Shown in pieces: positions 1 to 9,863 of a stretch of DNA of 64,000 nt. Origin of the DNA: Diphasiastrum complanatum (Eukaryota > Streptophyta > Lycopodiopsida > Lycopodiales > Lycopodiaceae); NCBI GenBank assembly GCA_029204225.1, contig CM055101.1:62624171-62688170 (forward strand). Direction: 5' to 3'. The translations under genes and the position numbers were made by a program. Below the pieces are notes generated by a model that searched no databases, was not told the DNA's origin, and saw only the letters and a program-made list of their open reading frames with translations. Positions within the stretch are counted from its first letter, which is position 1; every line of letters begins with the position of its first letter.

Positions 1-562
1 TGTGGTATTGTTCACATTATGGGAGTTTGTGCACATGGTATTGTAAAATGTCAAATTAGGACAATATGTGAGGCCAACTTAGGAAGATAGCACTGTACAA
101 ACTTCAGCCTCAAGTTACCTCTTTGGAGTGCTACACACGTTATTATATTCTATTGGCTACATTTACCAATGTCTCATCTTGACCTTGGTGACAATGTAAA
201 GCTAGGATTAAAAGTGTAGCTTGCACATTAGATAAGGGTTTGATTAATAGGAATATTACCCTCCATGCTTCATATAAACATGGATTAGCCCATTCATTTT
301 CATTATTGGAATAGATTCCTTTCATTGCTCTTTTTATTTGTTAACATCTTTCGTATGTAATGTGTATGTCACATGAATAAAGGTTATTGGCATCTTGTTG
401 ATCATATGGAGAGGTCTTGCAATGGTTGAATAAAACCTTAAAGATCTTGGTGATGTAGTGAAGCTATAGAGTGATATTGTGGCTCATTGCATTTTGTAGT
501 CTTCAAGTACAATCAAGCTTGGTGCTTATGCTTCTTGTTGACAAATTTTAACGAATCCAACA
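1..562 (-). mobile_element. Copia 3' LTR, minus strand (left end not seen)
   Basis: Read on the minus strand, position 562 begins TGTTGGATTCG directly after a purine-rich tract (complement of 563-572, reads TAAGGGAGGG). This is the usual polypurine-tract/LTR junction, and the RNase H fragment lies just upstream of it. The other LTR end may lie inside 1-562 or outside the window. No host gene is seen in this stretch. Confidence 0.55.
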
Positions 563-579
563 CCCTCCCTTAATCTGGA

Positions 580-880
580 TGTTCCATGAATGCTTTGCTT
601 GACAATTTCAAAATTGCACAAAAATTATTGTGTGCCTCTTGACTTAATGCTTGTGTAAATATTTCAAATGCCATGTACTGTGTTCTGCAAAAGTTTAAAC
701 ATACCTCCTTGTTGAGAATTTTGCTCCTAATGTAGTGATATTTGATTTCAATGTGCTTGCTCCTAACGTGAAATCTAGGATTTATTGACAATGCAATAGC
801 ACTTTGATTATCACATTGAATAGTTGTCTGAGCAAATTGTCTAAGGCCAATGTCAAACAATAAATTTTCCGGGCCTATTA
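580..880 (-). pseudogene. Ty1/Copia RNase H fragment
   Basis: The minus-strand frame carries the C-terminal half of the Copia RNase H domain: CDNQSAIALSINPRFHVRSK, then HIEIKYHYIR. The final IFTQAL resembles the IFTKAL tail of the family. RNase H degrades the RNA strand of the cDNA hybrid during reverse transcription. Only this end of pol survives; no RT, integrase or protease is joined to it, because at about 940 the sequence switches to a plus-strand Gypsy fragment. It sits next to its own polypurine tract and LTR start at 562, so the 3' end of the original element is intact. Family assignment is secure; function is lost. Confidence 0.8.
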
Positions 881-949
881 CAAATTCTTTATAGATAGTT
901 GTTAGGTACCCAACTTCCTTGGGTCCCAAACCCAACTTGTAGCTTAATG

Positions 950-1460
950 ACAAGTTGGAGATCACATTAAGTCTAGGGTCTACATATCATCCTGAATCGA
1001 ATGGTTGGACTGGAAGGACGAACCAGTCTATGGAAGACATGCTTCGTGCATATGCTTCCAAAAGGCAATCGGATTGGAAAAAGTACCTTCCAATGATTGA
1101 ATTTGCATATAAGGCACAAAACATTCAGCAACGAGTCTTAGTCCATTCACTTTGATGTTTGGTTTCCAGCCTAGAGCTCCAATCTCAGTTGGCCTCAAAA
1201 GCCAAGATATGTAAAAAAATGTTCCTTGTTAATCATGATAATATAAAAACGGCTCAAGATAGGGCCCAGTTTTACGCCAATCAAAAGCGACAACCTAGGG
1301 TCTATGAGGAAGGGAATTAGATATATCTTAGGGTCCCAAAAGACTCTAAGGTATTAAATATTGAAAAATGTCCTATCCTCAAGGAGTCAAGGTTCGTCCA
1401 ATTTTTCATGTTAGTCATTTAAAGGAACGACTTGGTGGAAAGGATGATTTGATTCTTTAG
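950..1460 (+). pseudogene. Ty3/Gypsy integrase C-terminal remnant
   Basis: The plus frame reads STYHPESNGWTGRTNQSMED followed by MLRAYAS and WKKYLPMIEFAY. This matches the end of the Gypsy integrase core (the HPQTDGQTERVNQ and LPLIEFAYN region). Later pieces, up to about 1450, resemble the family's C-terminal segment (FGFQPRAP, QSKA, VPKDSKVL) but are split by stops and frameshifts. Nothing upstream of the final catalytic Glu region is present: the fragment starts abruptly at about 940, next to the opposite-strand Copia RNase H. This suggests a deletion or nested-insertion junction. Confidence 0.75.
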
Positions 1461-1539
1461 GATGAGCTAGTTCAACTTGAGGACCTGACATCCTTTGTAC
1501 CTTCTAAACCACAGGCCAATGTTGATGTCTGTCAGCATG

Positions 1540-2029
1540 GACCCATTCAACTTTGAATGATTGGTACATTGAACTAGTCCATATTGTGAGTAGGGTTTTG
1601 GACCTAGAAGTTTCTATGGAGGGAAACCACATTCAAAATAGGGCATAGACCTACTATAAATAGTGTACAAGCATGGGAGAAAATGATTCTCTCTCTCTTA
1701 TCTCATTTCATGCTTATACATGAGTTCTCTTGGGTTCATCTATCCATTGGTGCACTATAGTGATGATATATTGCAATTTTGCGGTAGAATGCAATCTTAT
1801 GTTATGTATTGAATCCACACGTGTGAAATATAGTACCTTACTGTTATTTTATGGACAGAAACTTCCTTTTATCATATATTTGATGTTTGATCAAGATCTT
1901 GTTGAGTTTGAGTCTCTTTCATCAAGTAGATGTTGATTTTCTACATTGTAAATGTTGTTAATTTTATTGTCTTCATAACCAAAGATCAAGTGACTATTTT
2001 GGATCTTAGTGATTAACAAAATCTTCACA
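1540..2029 (+). mobile_element. Putative Copia 5' LTR (right end fixed, left end approximate)
   Basis: The right end, ...ATCTTCACA, is followed at once by a Copia primer-binding site, which fixes the LTR boundary at 2029. A TATA-like TATAAATA lies at 1655-1662, a plausible LTR promoter. The left end was not resolved; part of the segment could belong to the preceding Gypsy element. Confidence 0.5.
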
Positions 2030-2041
2030 TGGTATCAAAGC
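2030..2041 (+). promoter_or_regulatory. Copia primer-binding site (initiator tRNA-Met type)
   Basis: TGGTATCAAAGC differs by one base from TGGTATCAGAGC, the common plant Copia site complementary to the 3' end of initiator tRNA-Met. It lies between the LTR end and the gag start at 2624. Confidence 0.8.
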
Positions 2042-2623
2042 TTGTGTTGTAGGTTATTGAAGGATCGGTCATATTTAGCAAAGATTTGGAGGAGTTACCA
2101 ATTCTAGAGTGTGCTAGATTGATCTCTACTAAAAAATCAAGCATTTTGCATATGTAGAATTGATCTTTTGTAGGTCAAAACTCAATTTAGATTTTTGAAC
2201 TTGAAGTAGGCCGAATTCACATGTGCCTTACTAGATTTGGCTGATTTTAATTTCATTAGAAAAGCTTCATTGGAGGCTACAAGATTCTATATCAAGTTTG
2301 TTGCAATTGCATATAGTGGAAGATTCAATTTTTTGTGATTTTGTCAAAACCCTATTTTTTGTTGGATCTCTATTTTTTGAAGTTGCTGGACTTCAATAGA
2401 GTGTGTTTCAATCTTAGGAAGTGGCAAGATTCATTAGATTGTGGGTGGACCATAGGTTGATCAAGATTGTTTCATTCTATGTGTTGATTTGCTAGTTATA
2501 GTACTAGAAGAGAATTGAGAGGTTCCATATCTTTGTGATTTCTTTTTGGACACATTTGTTGTTATTCAAAAGAGTGTCTTGTGCATTGGAATAGGTTGAA
2601 AGAGAGGATCGGGTCATTGCAAC

Positions 2624-3284
2624 ATGGCTACATCAAGTGGATTCATGTTGGAAGGTGATGATAGGCTTACCTCAACAAATTATTCTACTTGGAAAGTGAG
2701 AATGGAGTCTCTCCTTGAGATGAATGATTTGATGGATATTTTTGTAGGTGTGGAGGAAAGACCCATGGCACAACAAGATCAATGGAGGTATGACAAGAGA
2801 GCTAAAAGAGCTCTACACATGATCAAGATGAATGTTACCAATGAGCTACTCAAGCATATTGGTAAGTGCACCTCTTGTTTGGAGGCTTGGGAAGCTTTGA
2901 GGAAGCTTTATGAGTCCAAGTCTACGTCTATGGTACTAACCCTAAGAAGACAAATCTTTCAAAGTTTGCAAAAGAAGGAAGAGAGTGCTCGTGTCTTTGT
3001 ATTGAGAGATACTTAATGATGAGCTAGCATGCATTGATGATAGCATTAAGGAAGTAGAACTTGTGCAAGTTGTACTTAATGGATTGTTGGATGAGCATGC
3101 TAACATTGTTCAAAAATTTTCAATACAAAAGACTTTGCCAAGCATAGTGAATTTGCAAGAAGTGTTGGTGAATGAAAAGTATAGGCTTCAGCAAGAGGTG
3201 GATCTAAATCGACATCTCATGATGGAGAAGAGGCTATGTTCATCAAAGACAAATTCAAGGGCGAAGGATGTCAACTGCCGATAG
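2624..3284 (+). pseudogene. Copia gag (UBN2/gag-polypeptide family), frameshifted and truncated
   Basis: The ATG at 2624 opens a 130-codon frame with the Copia gag signature: STNYSTWKVRMESLL near residues 17-31 and CLEAWEALRKLY near residue 85. Gag forms the cytoplasmic virus-like particle that packages element RNA. A stop or frameshift near 3010 breaks the frame; homology continues in another frame (LNGLLDEHANIV, LVNEKYRLQQE) to about 3270. The zinc knuckle and all of pol are missing, and the sequence changes to a CACTA fragment at about 3290. PBS and LTR lie 580 bp upstream in the expected order. A related gag start occurs on the minus strand at 26994. Confidence 0.85.
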
Positions 3285-3289
3285 TATTT

Positions 3290-3787
3290 TCTAGGCTTCT
3301 TGTCGAGACGCCGCCATGGTGTTATTTGGAGACAACATTTTTCTGAGCAAACCGCAACAAGATATTCCTATAATTAGTCACAGTTTCTCACAACACATGA
3401 AACACAAAACGAGATTAGAGTTTAGTACGCCAAAAGGCAAGCTCACCTAAACAACTTTGTGACACTCACATTTGACCACCTATACTTAGTTTGCAAGTTC
3501 AGAAGCAATAAGCAAGCTCGCAACTTTGACATTTTTCCACTCTCGTACAAAGAAGTGTATGCCAAGCCACACATCATCTCTTCTTCCCTCGTCAATGTGG
3601 CTTTGGGTGGATTTGAAAAGAATGCATCCATCATGTCATCCATGTCACCCTCATGATCATGCATTGTGAATGGCATATCCTCGTGTATTGTGTCTCCTTG
3701 AGACATATCTTCATGCAAGTCCACATGTGCATGCAAGGAAAGTGGTGGCTCTCGTGCGCTTGCACGTCTGAATCTTGCCGATTGCAT
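3290..3787 (-). pseudogene. CACTA (En/Spm) TNP2-like transposase N-terminal exon
   Basis: The minus-strand frame, from an ATG at 3787, runs 114 codons. It is acidic at first (HEDMPFTMHDHEGDMDDMMD) and ends with LYESGKMSKLRACLLLLNLQ followed by YRWSNVSVTKLF. This end matches the N-terminal block of plant CACTA TNP2-type transposases (consensus LYEG-KLS-L-A-LLLLNLK---WSN-SVD-LF). The frame stops immediately after KLF, where the minus strand reads TTTAG|GTGAGC, a good 5' splice-donor context, so the frame may be a first exon. The DDE catalytic region and the CACTA termini are not present nearby. Family call rests on remembered motif similarity. Confidence 0.55.
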
Positions 3788-3799
3788 GGCAACATCTGA

Positions 3800-4380
3800 T
3801 TGAATTATTCAATGGTCATGATCATGTGAATGTGAGTCATCAGCCTACACAAGAGAAGTGCAACAACTATCAAGAACAATGTAAAACTCTCTCTAATCAT
3901 GAAGACCGCCAAAAATATACAAGATAAATGTGCAATATAATGAGCAATGTTAAGTTTGCAAACATTGAGCGCAGTGAAAGATAGATACATAAAACTCATC
4001 GAACAACCGCACAAATAATGACTCTCTTCTATTTGTACATGCAAACGTGTGATATGGTAATACATCGCTCTCGTCGCAATGCATATTTACATCTTTTACA
4101 TGGGCATGGTGTGCTCTAGTTTAGCTAGGTCTCTGATCCAATTTGTGATGGTCCCCAACCTCATCATCTAAAGAGAAGAATGTGATTTCGCCATTTGCAT
4201 CGGTCCACCTTGTCAAGAAACAATGGAACAAAAACAAAATTAGAGAGCATTAACATGTGATAAACAAATTGAATACACATATAACAAAATTGCTGCTAAG
4301 CTTGACGTATATATCACTAGCTAGGATCATGTTGTCGGTTTATTCATCGACATACACCACATAACCCAAAAACTTTAAAT
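3800..4380. other. Unassigned spacer
   Basis: AT-rich sequence between the CACTA fragment and the telomere-like array. It could be upstream intron or leader of the CACTA transposase. No coding or repeat signal was recognised. Confidence 0.4.
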
Positions 4381-4384
4381 TAAC

Positions 4385-5430
4385 CCTTGGGATTTGTAGT
4401 ATGGATTTTGGGTAAATGGCTTTGAGAAACGAGGCTTTAGAGTAAGGGATCTAGGGATCTAGGATAAGGGGCTTACGGTTTAGATTCAAGGATCTGGTGA
4501 AGGGGGCTAAGGGATCTAGGATGAGTGGTTTTATTAAAGATAACATGCTTAGGTTTTAGATTCAAGAATTTTGGATTTAGGGTCTACGGCTTAGGGTTTA
4601 GGATTGACCATTAAGGGTTTAGGGTTGGGCTTTGGATTTAGATGTTAGGGCTTAGGGCTTAGGGTTTAGTGTTTGGAATTTAGAGTAAGAGATGTGTTTA
4701 GGGTTTAGGGTTATAAGGTTCTAGGTCTTAGAGCTTAGGACTAGGATTTAGGATTAGGGTTTAGAGCTTAGGACTGGAATTTAAAGCAAGGGATGTGGAG
4801 AAATGATTTAGCGTAATGGGCAACTATAGGATTTAGGGCTTAGAATTTGGAGTTTAGGATTCATGGTTCGTGGTTCATGGTTCATGGTCTAGGGTTCAGA
4901 ATTTAGAATTTAAGATTTAGGGTTTAGGATTTAGGGTTAAGGGTTTAGGAATTAGGGTTTAGGGTTCAAGGCTCATGGTTTAGGGTCTAGGGTTTAGAAT
5001 TTAGAATTTAAGATTTTGAGTTCATGGTTCAAGGTTCAAGGTTCAAAGTTCCTGGTTCAGGGTTTAGGGTAAGGGAACTAGGGAAGGGGATTGAGGTAAG
5101 CGAATTTGGGATAAGAGGCTTTAAGATCTAGGGAATTAAGAAATTTAGGGTAAGGGGCTTTGGGAATAAGAGATCTATGAGAAGGGGGCTTAGGGATTTA
5201 GCTTTATAGTTTAAGATAAGGCATCTAGGCTTTAGAATTTAGGTTTAGGATTTTAGGTGTTACGTTTTAGGATTTGGAGTAAGAGATCTAGGTAAATGAA
5301 TATGGGGTGAGGGGCTTCATGATTTAGTATCAGTGTTTAGATCAAGGGGCTTAGGGATTTAGTTTTATAGTTTAAGATTAGGCGTCCAAGGAGAAGGGTT
5401 TGTGGCTTTAGGGTTGTGTAGAAACTAAGA
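4385..5430 (+). repeat. Degenerate interstitial telomere-like repeat (TTTAGGG-related)
   Basis: About 1 kb is dominated by variants of the plant telomere heptamer: TTTAGGG, TTAGGGT, GATTTAGG, GGGTTTAGG, GGCTTAGG. Short runs such as GGGTTTAGGG recur, along with derived words (GGTTCATGG, GGGATCTAGG). The G-rich strand is the plus strand throughout. It is far too degenerate to be a functional chromosome end and looks like an old interstitial block or a G-rich minisatellite grown from one. Confidence 0.75.
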
Positions 5431-5439
5431 GTTTCTATC

Positions 5440-6427
5440 TTTCAAAGCCTTAGCATTTTTTAGTTTTTCCTTGTTGTTTTTCCTGACTATGCATTTTGAA
5501 CTATGTTTCACACAGTCTGCATTTTTGAACTATTTCGTTGCACAGTTCGCAATTTTTTTGTGATTGAAAAAATACCTCACTAAGTCAAAAACACTTAGAA
5601 AATAATTCTGGCCAACTCTCTTGACACTGTCACATTTTTCGCATTTAAGAAAAAGCGACATTGTCTTTTAAATGTCTTAGAAATATTTTCTGGCCTACCT
5701 TCGAGTTTGTCACATAGAAATGTTTTCTAGCCTACCTTCGGGTTTTTTGCCTTTCGGTAAAAATGCGACACTAGCTTATAAATGTCTTTCGATAAAATGT
5801 GAAAGTCCCCTTAAAAATGCGAAGGTGCCCTTAAAATCGTGAAAGGTGTCTTTTAGCAAAATGTGAAAGCTGCAGCGTGAAGTAACGAGCAGAAAGCGAG
5901 TTATGCACGGAAGACAACGACATGAAACTAGAATCAATTTTGATCAAGCCTAATGCATTTCTTTTTATTAAAACTTTAACTTAATCAGTTCCATAGATTG
6001 ATCACATAAAAGGATCAACGAAAGATATAGAAAATACAAATCACAGTCGCGGATGTAGAACAGACAGAACTCTAAGGGTTTGATATAGCTCGATAGTGAG
6101 TTTTACAGATTAGCAGTAGCTAGTCACATTACTCGCGAGAGAGAACATCTCTCTTGCGCCAATGCGCTGATCTGGGAAACAGACGGCGCTCAAGAAAAAC
6201 TTTGTAAATTTAGTTTTGGCTGTAGAAGCGATTTCAGCAATACTTTGTTCTGTAATGTGTATGATCTACAATATTGGAATGCATGCTAGTAGTAGATATC
6301 TTTTCGTTGTTGCTTTACTCAACATTATCTGTTGTTTTATAAGTTTAATTTTACAATAGATCATCGGAGATGATTTGGGGCTTGGAAGATAATTAAACCG
6401 TAGTCAATAGCAGTAGCTACACCTACC
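5440..6427 (+). mobile_element. LTR-like sequence of the GCGAAAAA/CGAAGG motif family
   Basis: No coding signal. 5560-5870 carries repeated words shared with the Copia LTRs of this window: TTTTTCGC, AATGCGACA, ACCTTCGGG, GCGAAGGTGCCC. This suggests the U3 part of a truncated LTR. Boundaries were not identified; it runs straight into the next LTR. Confidence 0.4.
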
Positions 6428-7319
6428 TGTTAGATTTTCTTATGCTCAGTCTTAAACAAATCATTCAAAGTAATGAGCATCCTGAAAAACCGAAGGCCGA
6501 CAACATATTTTTTAGGCCTTCACATTTTTCCCCTTTGAGTTTTTCCTATGACTTAGAAATCATTTTTTTAGGCACCTTCAGCTTTTTCGCTCCATAGCAA
6601 AAAATGTGACACGCTAGTCAAGTGGCCAGAATACCTTAGAAATCATTTTTAAGGCACCTTCGACTTTTTCGCTCCATAGCCAAAAAATGCAACACACTGG
6701 CCAAGTGGTGGCCAAAATACCTTAGAAATCATTTCTAACAGCTTTTTCGCTCCATAGCGAAAAGTGCGACACACTGGCCAAGTGGCCAAAATACCTTAGA
6801 AATTATTTTTAAGGCACCTTCGGCTTTTATCATTTTAAGGCACCTTCATCTTTTTTGTCTTTTTGCTGACTGACTTTGCCAATGGATGAGTAACCCTAAA
6901 ATAGCTGGACAAACTAATATCCCAAAGGCAGTTGACGGTTACCAACTTTTGTACATATGCAAAGACTGGCATAAATAGCCTAAAAAGGCTTGTAAGATAT
7001 TTTCTTTCTTGTAAATCTCTATATTAGCTGAAACAAGCTATGTAAGTGTTAATCTTTTGAAAATTCTCTTTCAATCAGAGTTATTTGTAGCCAGCTTTAT
7101 CACGCTCAGCAAGCTGAAGTTATTACTTCAAGCGATTGTACTCATTGTTGATATTTTTTTATCATAGTGCAATTTTTGTCTCACTACTGTGTCATTCATT
7201 TGCGCAAACTGTATGAATTCTTCTACTTGAATATTTATGCTGCAAACTATTGCATTTCCGTCAGCCTACGCTCTGAGCAATAGAGCCTCCACTACGCTCA
7301 CGCCCACCGATTTTTGACA
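6428..7319 (+). mobile_element. 5' LTR of the host Copia element
   Basis: The segment starts TGTTAGATTT and ends TTTTTGACA, immediately before a perfect Copia primer-binding site, giving an 892-bp LTR with TG...CA ends. It contains about four tandem sub-repeats of 75-86 bp (units starting near 6551, 6635, 6721 and 6795). Each has CTTAGAAATCATTT, GGCACCTTCGNCTTTTTCGC and GCGACACACTGG. The left boundary is inferred from the TG start and similarity to 16497-17198. The matching 3' LTR was not located with certainty. Confidence 0.6.
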
Positions 7320-7331
7320 TGGTATCAGAGC
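7320..7331 (+). promoter_or_regulatory. Copia primer-binding site, perfect match
   Basis: TGGTATCAGAGC, the canonical plant Copia site complementary to initiator tRNA-Met, directly abuts the LTR. Gag starts 132 bp downstream. Confidence 0.92.
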
Positions 7332-7462
7332 ACGCATTTCAGTAATCTACATTTTTACTACGGATTATCAGTCTTGTTTCTATCAAGACGTCTTTCTAGC
7401 AAACACGCAACCAACAGTATTCAAACAATCATTGTTTCTACTAACGATCTAGTCCTACCAAA

Positions 7463-7513
7463 ATGGATCCGACATCCAGTTCATCTCTCATTGACAAACT
7501 CGATGGAGATAAC
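7463..7513 (+). pseudogene. Copia gag, first 17 codons (5' part of a split gene)
   Basis: The ATG at 7463 begins MDPTSSSSLIDKLDGDN, a typical Copia gag N-terminus preceding the N-x-x-x-W-K motif. The frame is cut exactly after GAT-AAC at 7513 by the Gypsy-type insert. Its continuation, NHLWKFKMKV, starts at 14569 in the same frame once the insert and one target-site copy are removed. The gag therefore looks intact here until the insertion struck it, although the downstream pol has further breaks. Confidence 0.85.
7509..7513 (+). repeat. Target-site duplication, left copy (ATAAC)
   Basis: ATAAC directly precedes the element start TGTTGG and recurs at 14564-14568 directly after the element end AAACA. 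A perfect 5-bp duplication is the integrase footprint expected for a Gypsy-type element. Confidence 0.93.
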
Positions 7514-8553
7514 TGTTGGCTGATTCTGACGAATCTCCAAGATACTCGGACTGAGCAACTCAAGAGCACCTTTCACCTTAGACCGAGGAGGTCTCTAAGA
7601 AGACGAGACTAATGAAGACTGAGAGCCGAGTATGAGAGCCGCGAAATACTAGCTAGGAAAGACATGCAAGAACTGTGTAAGCCTCATGGTGAATCCCGGA
7701 AGATGGAATGACCATGTAGGAACTAGTATTTCTAAGGAAATGTAATAAATGCAAGTAGACCCCTCTTAAAGAAAGTAGAGTGAGCCACCTTTTGATGGTG
7801 ACCTCTAGTGGAGAGCATTATTCCACTTGTAAATTGTGAAATGTGGAAATTCCACTAGGATGCCACCTAAGGAGCTCTCTTGCTTATTTAAGAGACTCCC
7901 TCTTTGTGAAGAGGAGCTTTTTGTGAATTGTATCAACTCCATGCTGAAATGAGAAGAGCCTTCACGAGTTTGGTGCATCCATTGAGCTCCTTGATCATAC
8001 TTGTTTCTTGAGTGATGCATTTATTATCTTGCCCTTCCCTCCTTTTGTGTGTGGTTGTGGATTGTAGAGTGGATTAGATTTGTTGCTTTCGTAGAGTGGA
8101 TTAGTTTCTTTTCTTGTTTCTGGAATAATGTAGGAACCAACATTCATGTAAACTAAATAGGCTGGATCTATGGTGTAATTCTTGCATATATCTTTACAAT
8201 CCAGTTTTTTATGTTCTTGGGATGTCCAAGAATCAAAGGACTGGTTGATTTCTTGATTCTTGGACTTCTAACATGTTGTAGATTAGTTCTTGTTTCTTGT
8301 TTTGTCAATTTATGCAAGTGTAGTTTGGTTTAGTGATGCTTAGACTCTGATTCAGTTCGTTTTTAGGAGTAGATAGCTATAGAATTTGCTGAGCGTTCGT
8401 AGCTTGCATCTATGTATGAATGTAAGTGCGTTCAAGAGAGTTCGTCCCTGAGTAGTCCTTTGACAGACAGGACAAAAACTGTTGATAGGCAGAAGTAAGA
8501 AACAATCAATTTTAAAAATCAACAGATCCTCTAGATCAGAGGATCTGTAAACA
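7514..8553 (+). mobile_element. 5' LTR of the gag-only element
   Basis: 1,040 bp, from TGTTGGCTGATTCTGACG to TCTGTAAACA. It aligns by eye along its whole length with 13404-14563, with scattered substitutions. Two segments present in the 3' LTR (about 14287-14333 and 14408-14490) are missing here. The minus-strand open frame at 7805-8020 has a counterpart in the other LTR but looks non-coding. Confidence 0.92.
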
Positions 8554-8555
8554 TT

Positions 8556-8568
8556 TGGTGTCGTTGCC
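8556..8568 (+). promoter_or_regulatory. Primer-binding site, tRNA-Asp-like
   Basis: TGGTGTCGTTGCC, two bases after the LTR, differs at two positions from TGGCGCCGTTGCC, the plant Gypsy primer site complementary to the 3' end of tRNA-Asp. The two differences are G/C-to-A/T transitions, as expected from decay of methylated DNA. Confidence 0.65.
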
Positions 8569-8639
8569 CATTGAGCTCCAACACCTTCTACATCAGAAAC
8601 CTGCAACCTTGTCCACGCTCCGCCCGTACCTCACGATCA

Positions 8640-9545
8640 CATCTCAACCGGAGCCCCCCCCCTGTGTTGAAATCTCAACTGAAGAGCTCGTGTCCAATCT
8701 CCACCGACGCATTCTATTGCATCTCAACCGACACACACTCTCTCAGATCTCAACCGACGGCCATCCGTTACATCTCGACCGACGGTAATCTATTAAAATC
8801 TCGACTGACGGTTTTCGCTCAAATCTCAACCGACGGTATTCCATCAGATCTCAACTGACGGCCTCATTCAGATCTCAACTGACACACTACATCAAATCTC
8901 AACCGAAGAACCAGCTTACATCTCAACCGGAGTGCTCGTTCAAATCTCAATCAACACACTGCATCAAATCTCAACCGAAGCCAATCGTTCAAATCTCAAC
9001 TGATGCACTACCTCACATCTCAACCGACGCACTGCATCAGATCTCAACCGAAGCCAATCCGACATATCTCAATCTCTTAGATCTCAACCGACGACCTGCT
9101 ATTCGATCTCAACCAATGACCACTCAGTGAAATCTCAACCGACGGCCTCAGCAAAATCTCAACCAAAGGCCTCAGTGAAATCTCGACCGACGGCCCTCAA
9201 TCAAATCTCAACCGACGGTGCCCTGTGAAATCTCGACCGACGGACCTCAATTAAATCTCAACCGACTGTGCCCTGTGAAATCTCGACTGACGGCCCTCAA
9301 TCAGATCTCAATCGATGGTGCTCTGTGAAATCTTGACCAACAGCCCTCAATATGATCTCAACCGACAGCCCCTGTGAAATCTCGACCGACGGCCCTCAAT
9401 CAAATTTCAACCGACGGTGCCCTGTGAAATCTCGATCGACGCCATCAATTAGATCTCGACCAACGCCATCAGTCAGATCTCGATCGACGTCATCAATTAG
9501 ATCTCGACCGACGCCATCAATCAGATCTTGACCGACGTCTCCTAT
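8640..9545 (+). repeat. Tandem array with ATCTCAACCGACGG core
   Basis: Roughly 35 units at a spacing of about 23-27 bp. Each has a conserved core ATCTCAACCGACGG (variants ATCTCGACCGAC, ATCTCAACTGAC) and a variable remainder of about 9-13 bp. From about 9170 to 9430 units pair into a higher-order period of about 50 bp alternating CTCGACCGACGGCCCTCAAT and CTCAACCGACGGTGCCCTGT. The plus strand is very poor in G. It lies between primer site and gag, so it is untranslated leader. Most units contain CCGAC, the core of the plant DRE/CRT element. Confidence 0.9.
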
Positions 9546-9863
9546 GTCACCATAGTCAACCATCACCAACGTAGTCACCACTAAGCTATAGTGCCCAACC
9601 GCATTCAACCGCACTGATTCACCCTACGACTACCATCGACAACCTTCACCGCAACACACGGACACCGTAAATCCGCAACTGACCGCACCATACCACATAT
9701 CACCGCTAACCACAAAAACCCGCAAATAACCGCAACCCACCGTAACTGTAAACCACACTAGACCGTAGACCGTAAACCGTAGGACCGCCAAAAAAAAAAT
9801 TCCAAAAACACTAAAAAATTTGAAAAATCCAAAAACAATAAAAAAACCTCATACCAGTTTTCA
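9546..9863 (+). repeat. A/C-rich leader with ACCGCAA/ACCGTAA words
   Basis: This continuation of the leader has the same strand bias: frequent ACCGCA, ACCGTAA, ACCACA, then an A-rich run before gag. It is less regular than the array upstream. No coding signal. Confidence 0.5.

Noticed and set aside
4385-5430. True chromosome end
   Set aside because: The heptamers are too degenerate and the block is flanked on both sides by transposon DNA.
7805-8020. Conserved minus-strand ORF in both LTRs (also 13695-13910)
   Set aside because: Conserved only because the LTRs are duplicates. No protein family and wrong strand for the element.
8640-9545. Regularly spaced repeats with variable parts, resembling a CRISPR array
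   Set aside because: Cores of 14 bp with 9-13 bp remainders, drifting spacing and higher-order duplication in a plant retrotransposon leader; no cas genes and a eukaryotic context.
9396-9614. Minus-strand frame of Gly/Arg/Asp/Leu repeats
   Set aside because: A by-product of translating the tandem DNA repeat; it has no start context and lies antisense to the element leader.
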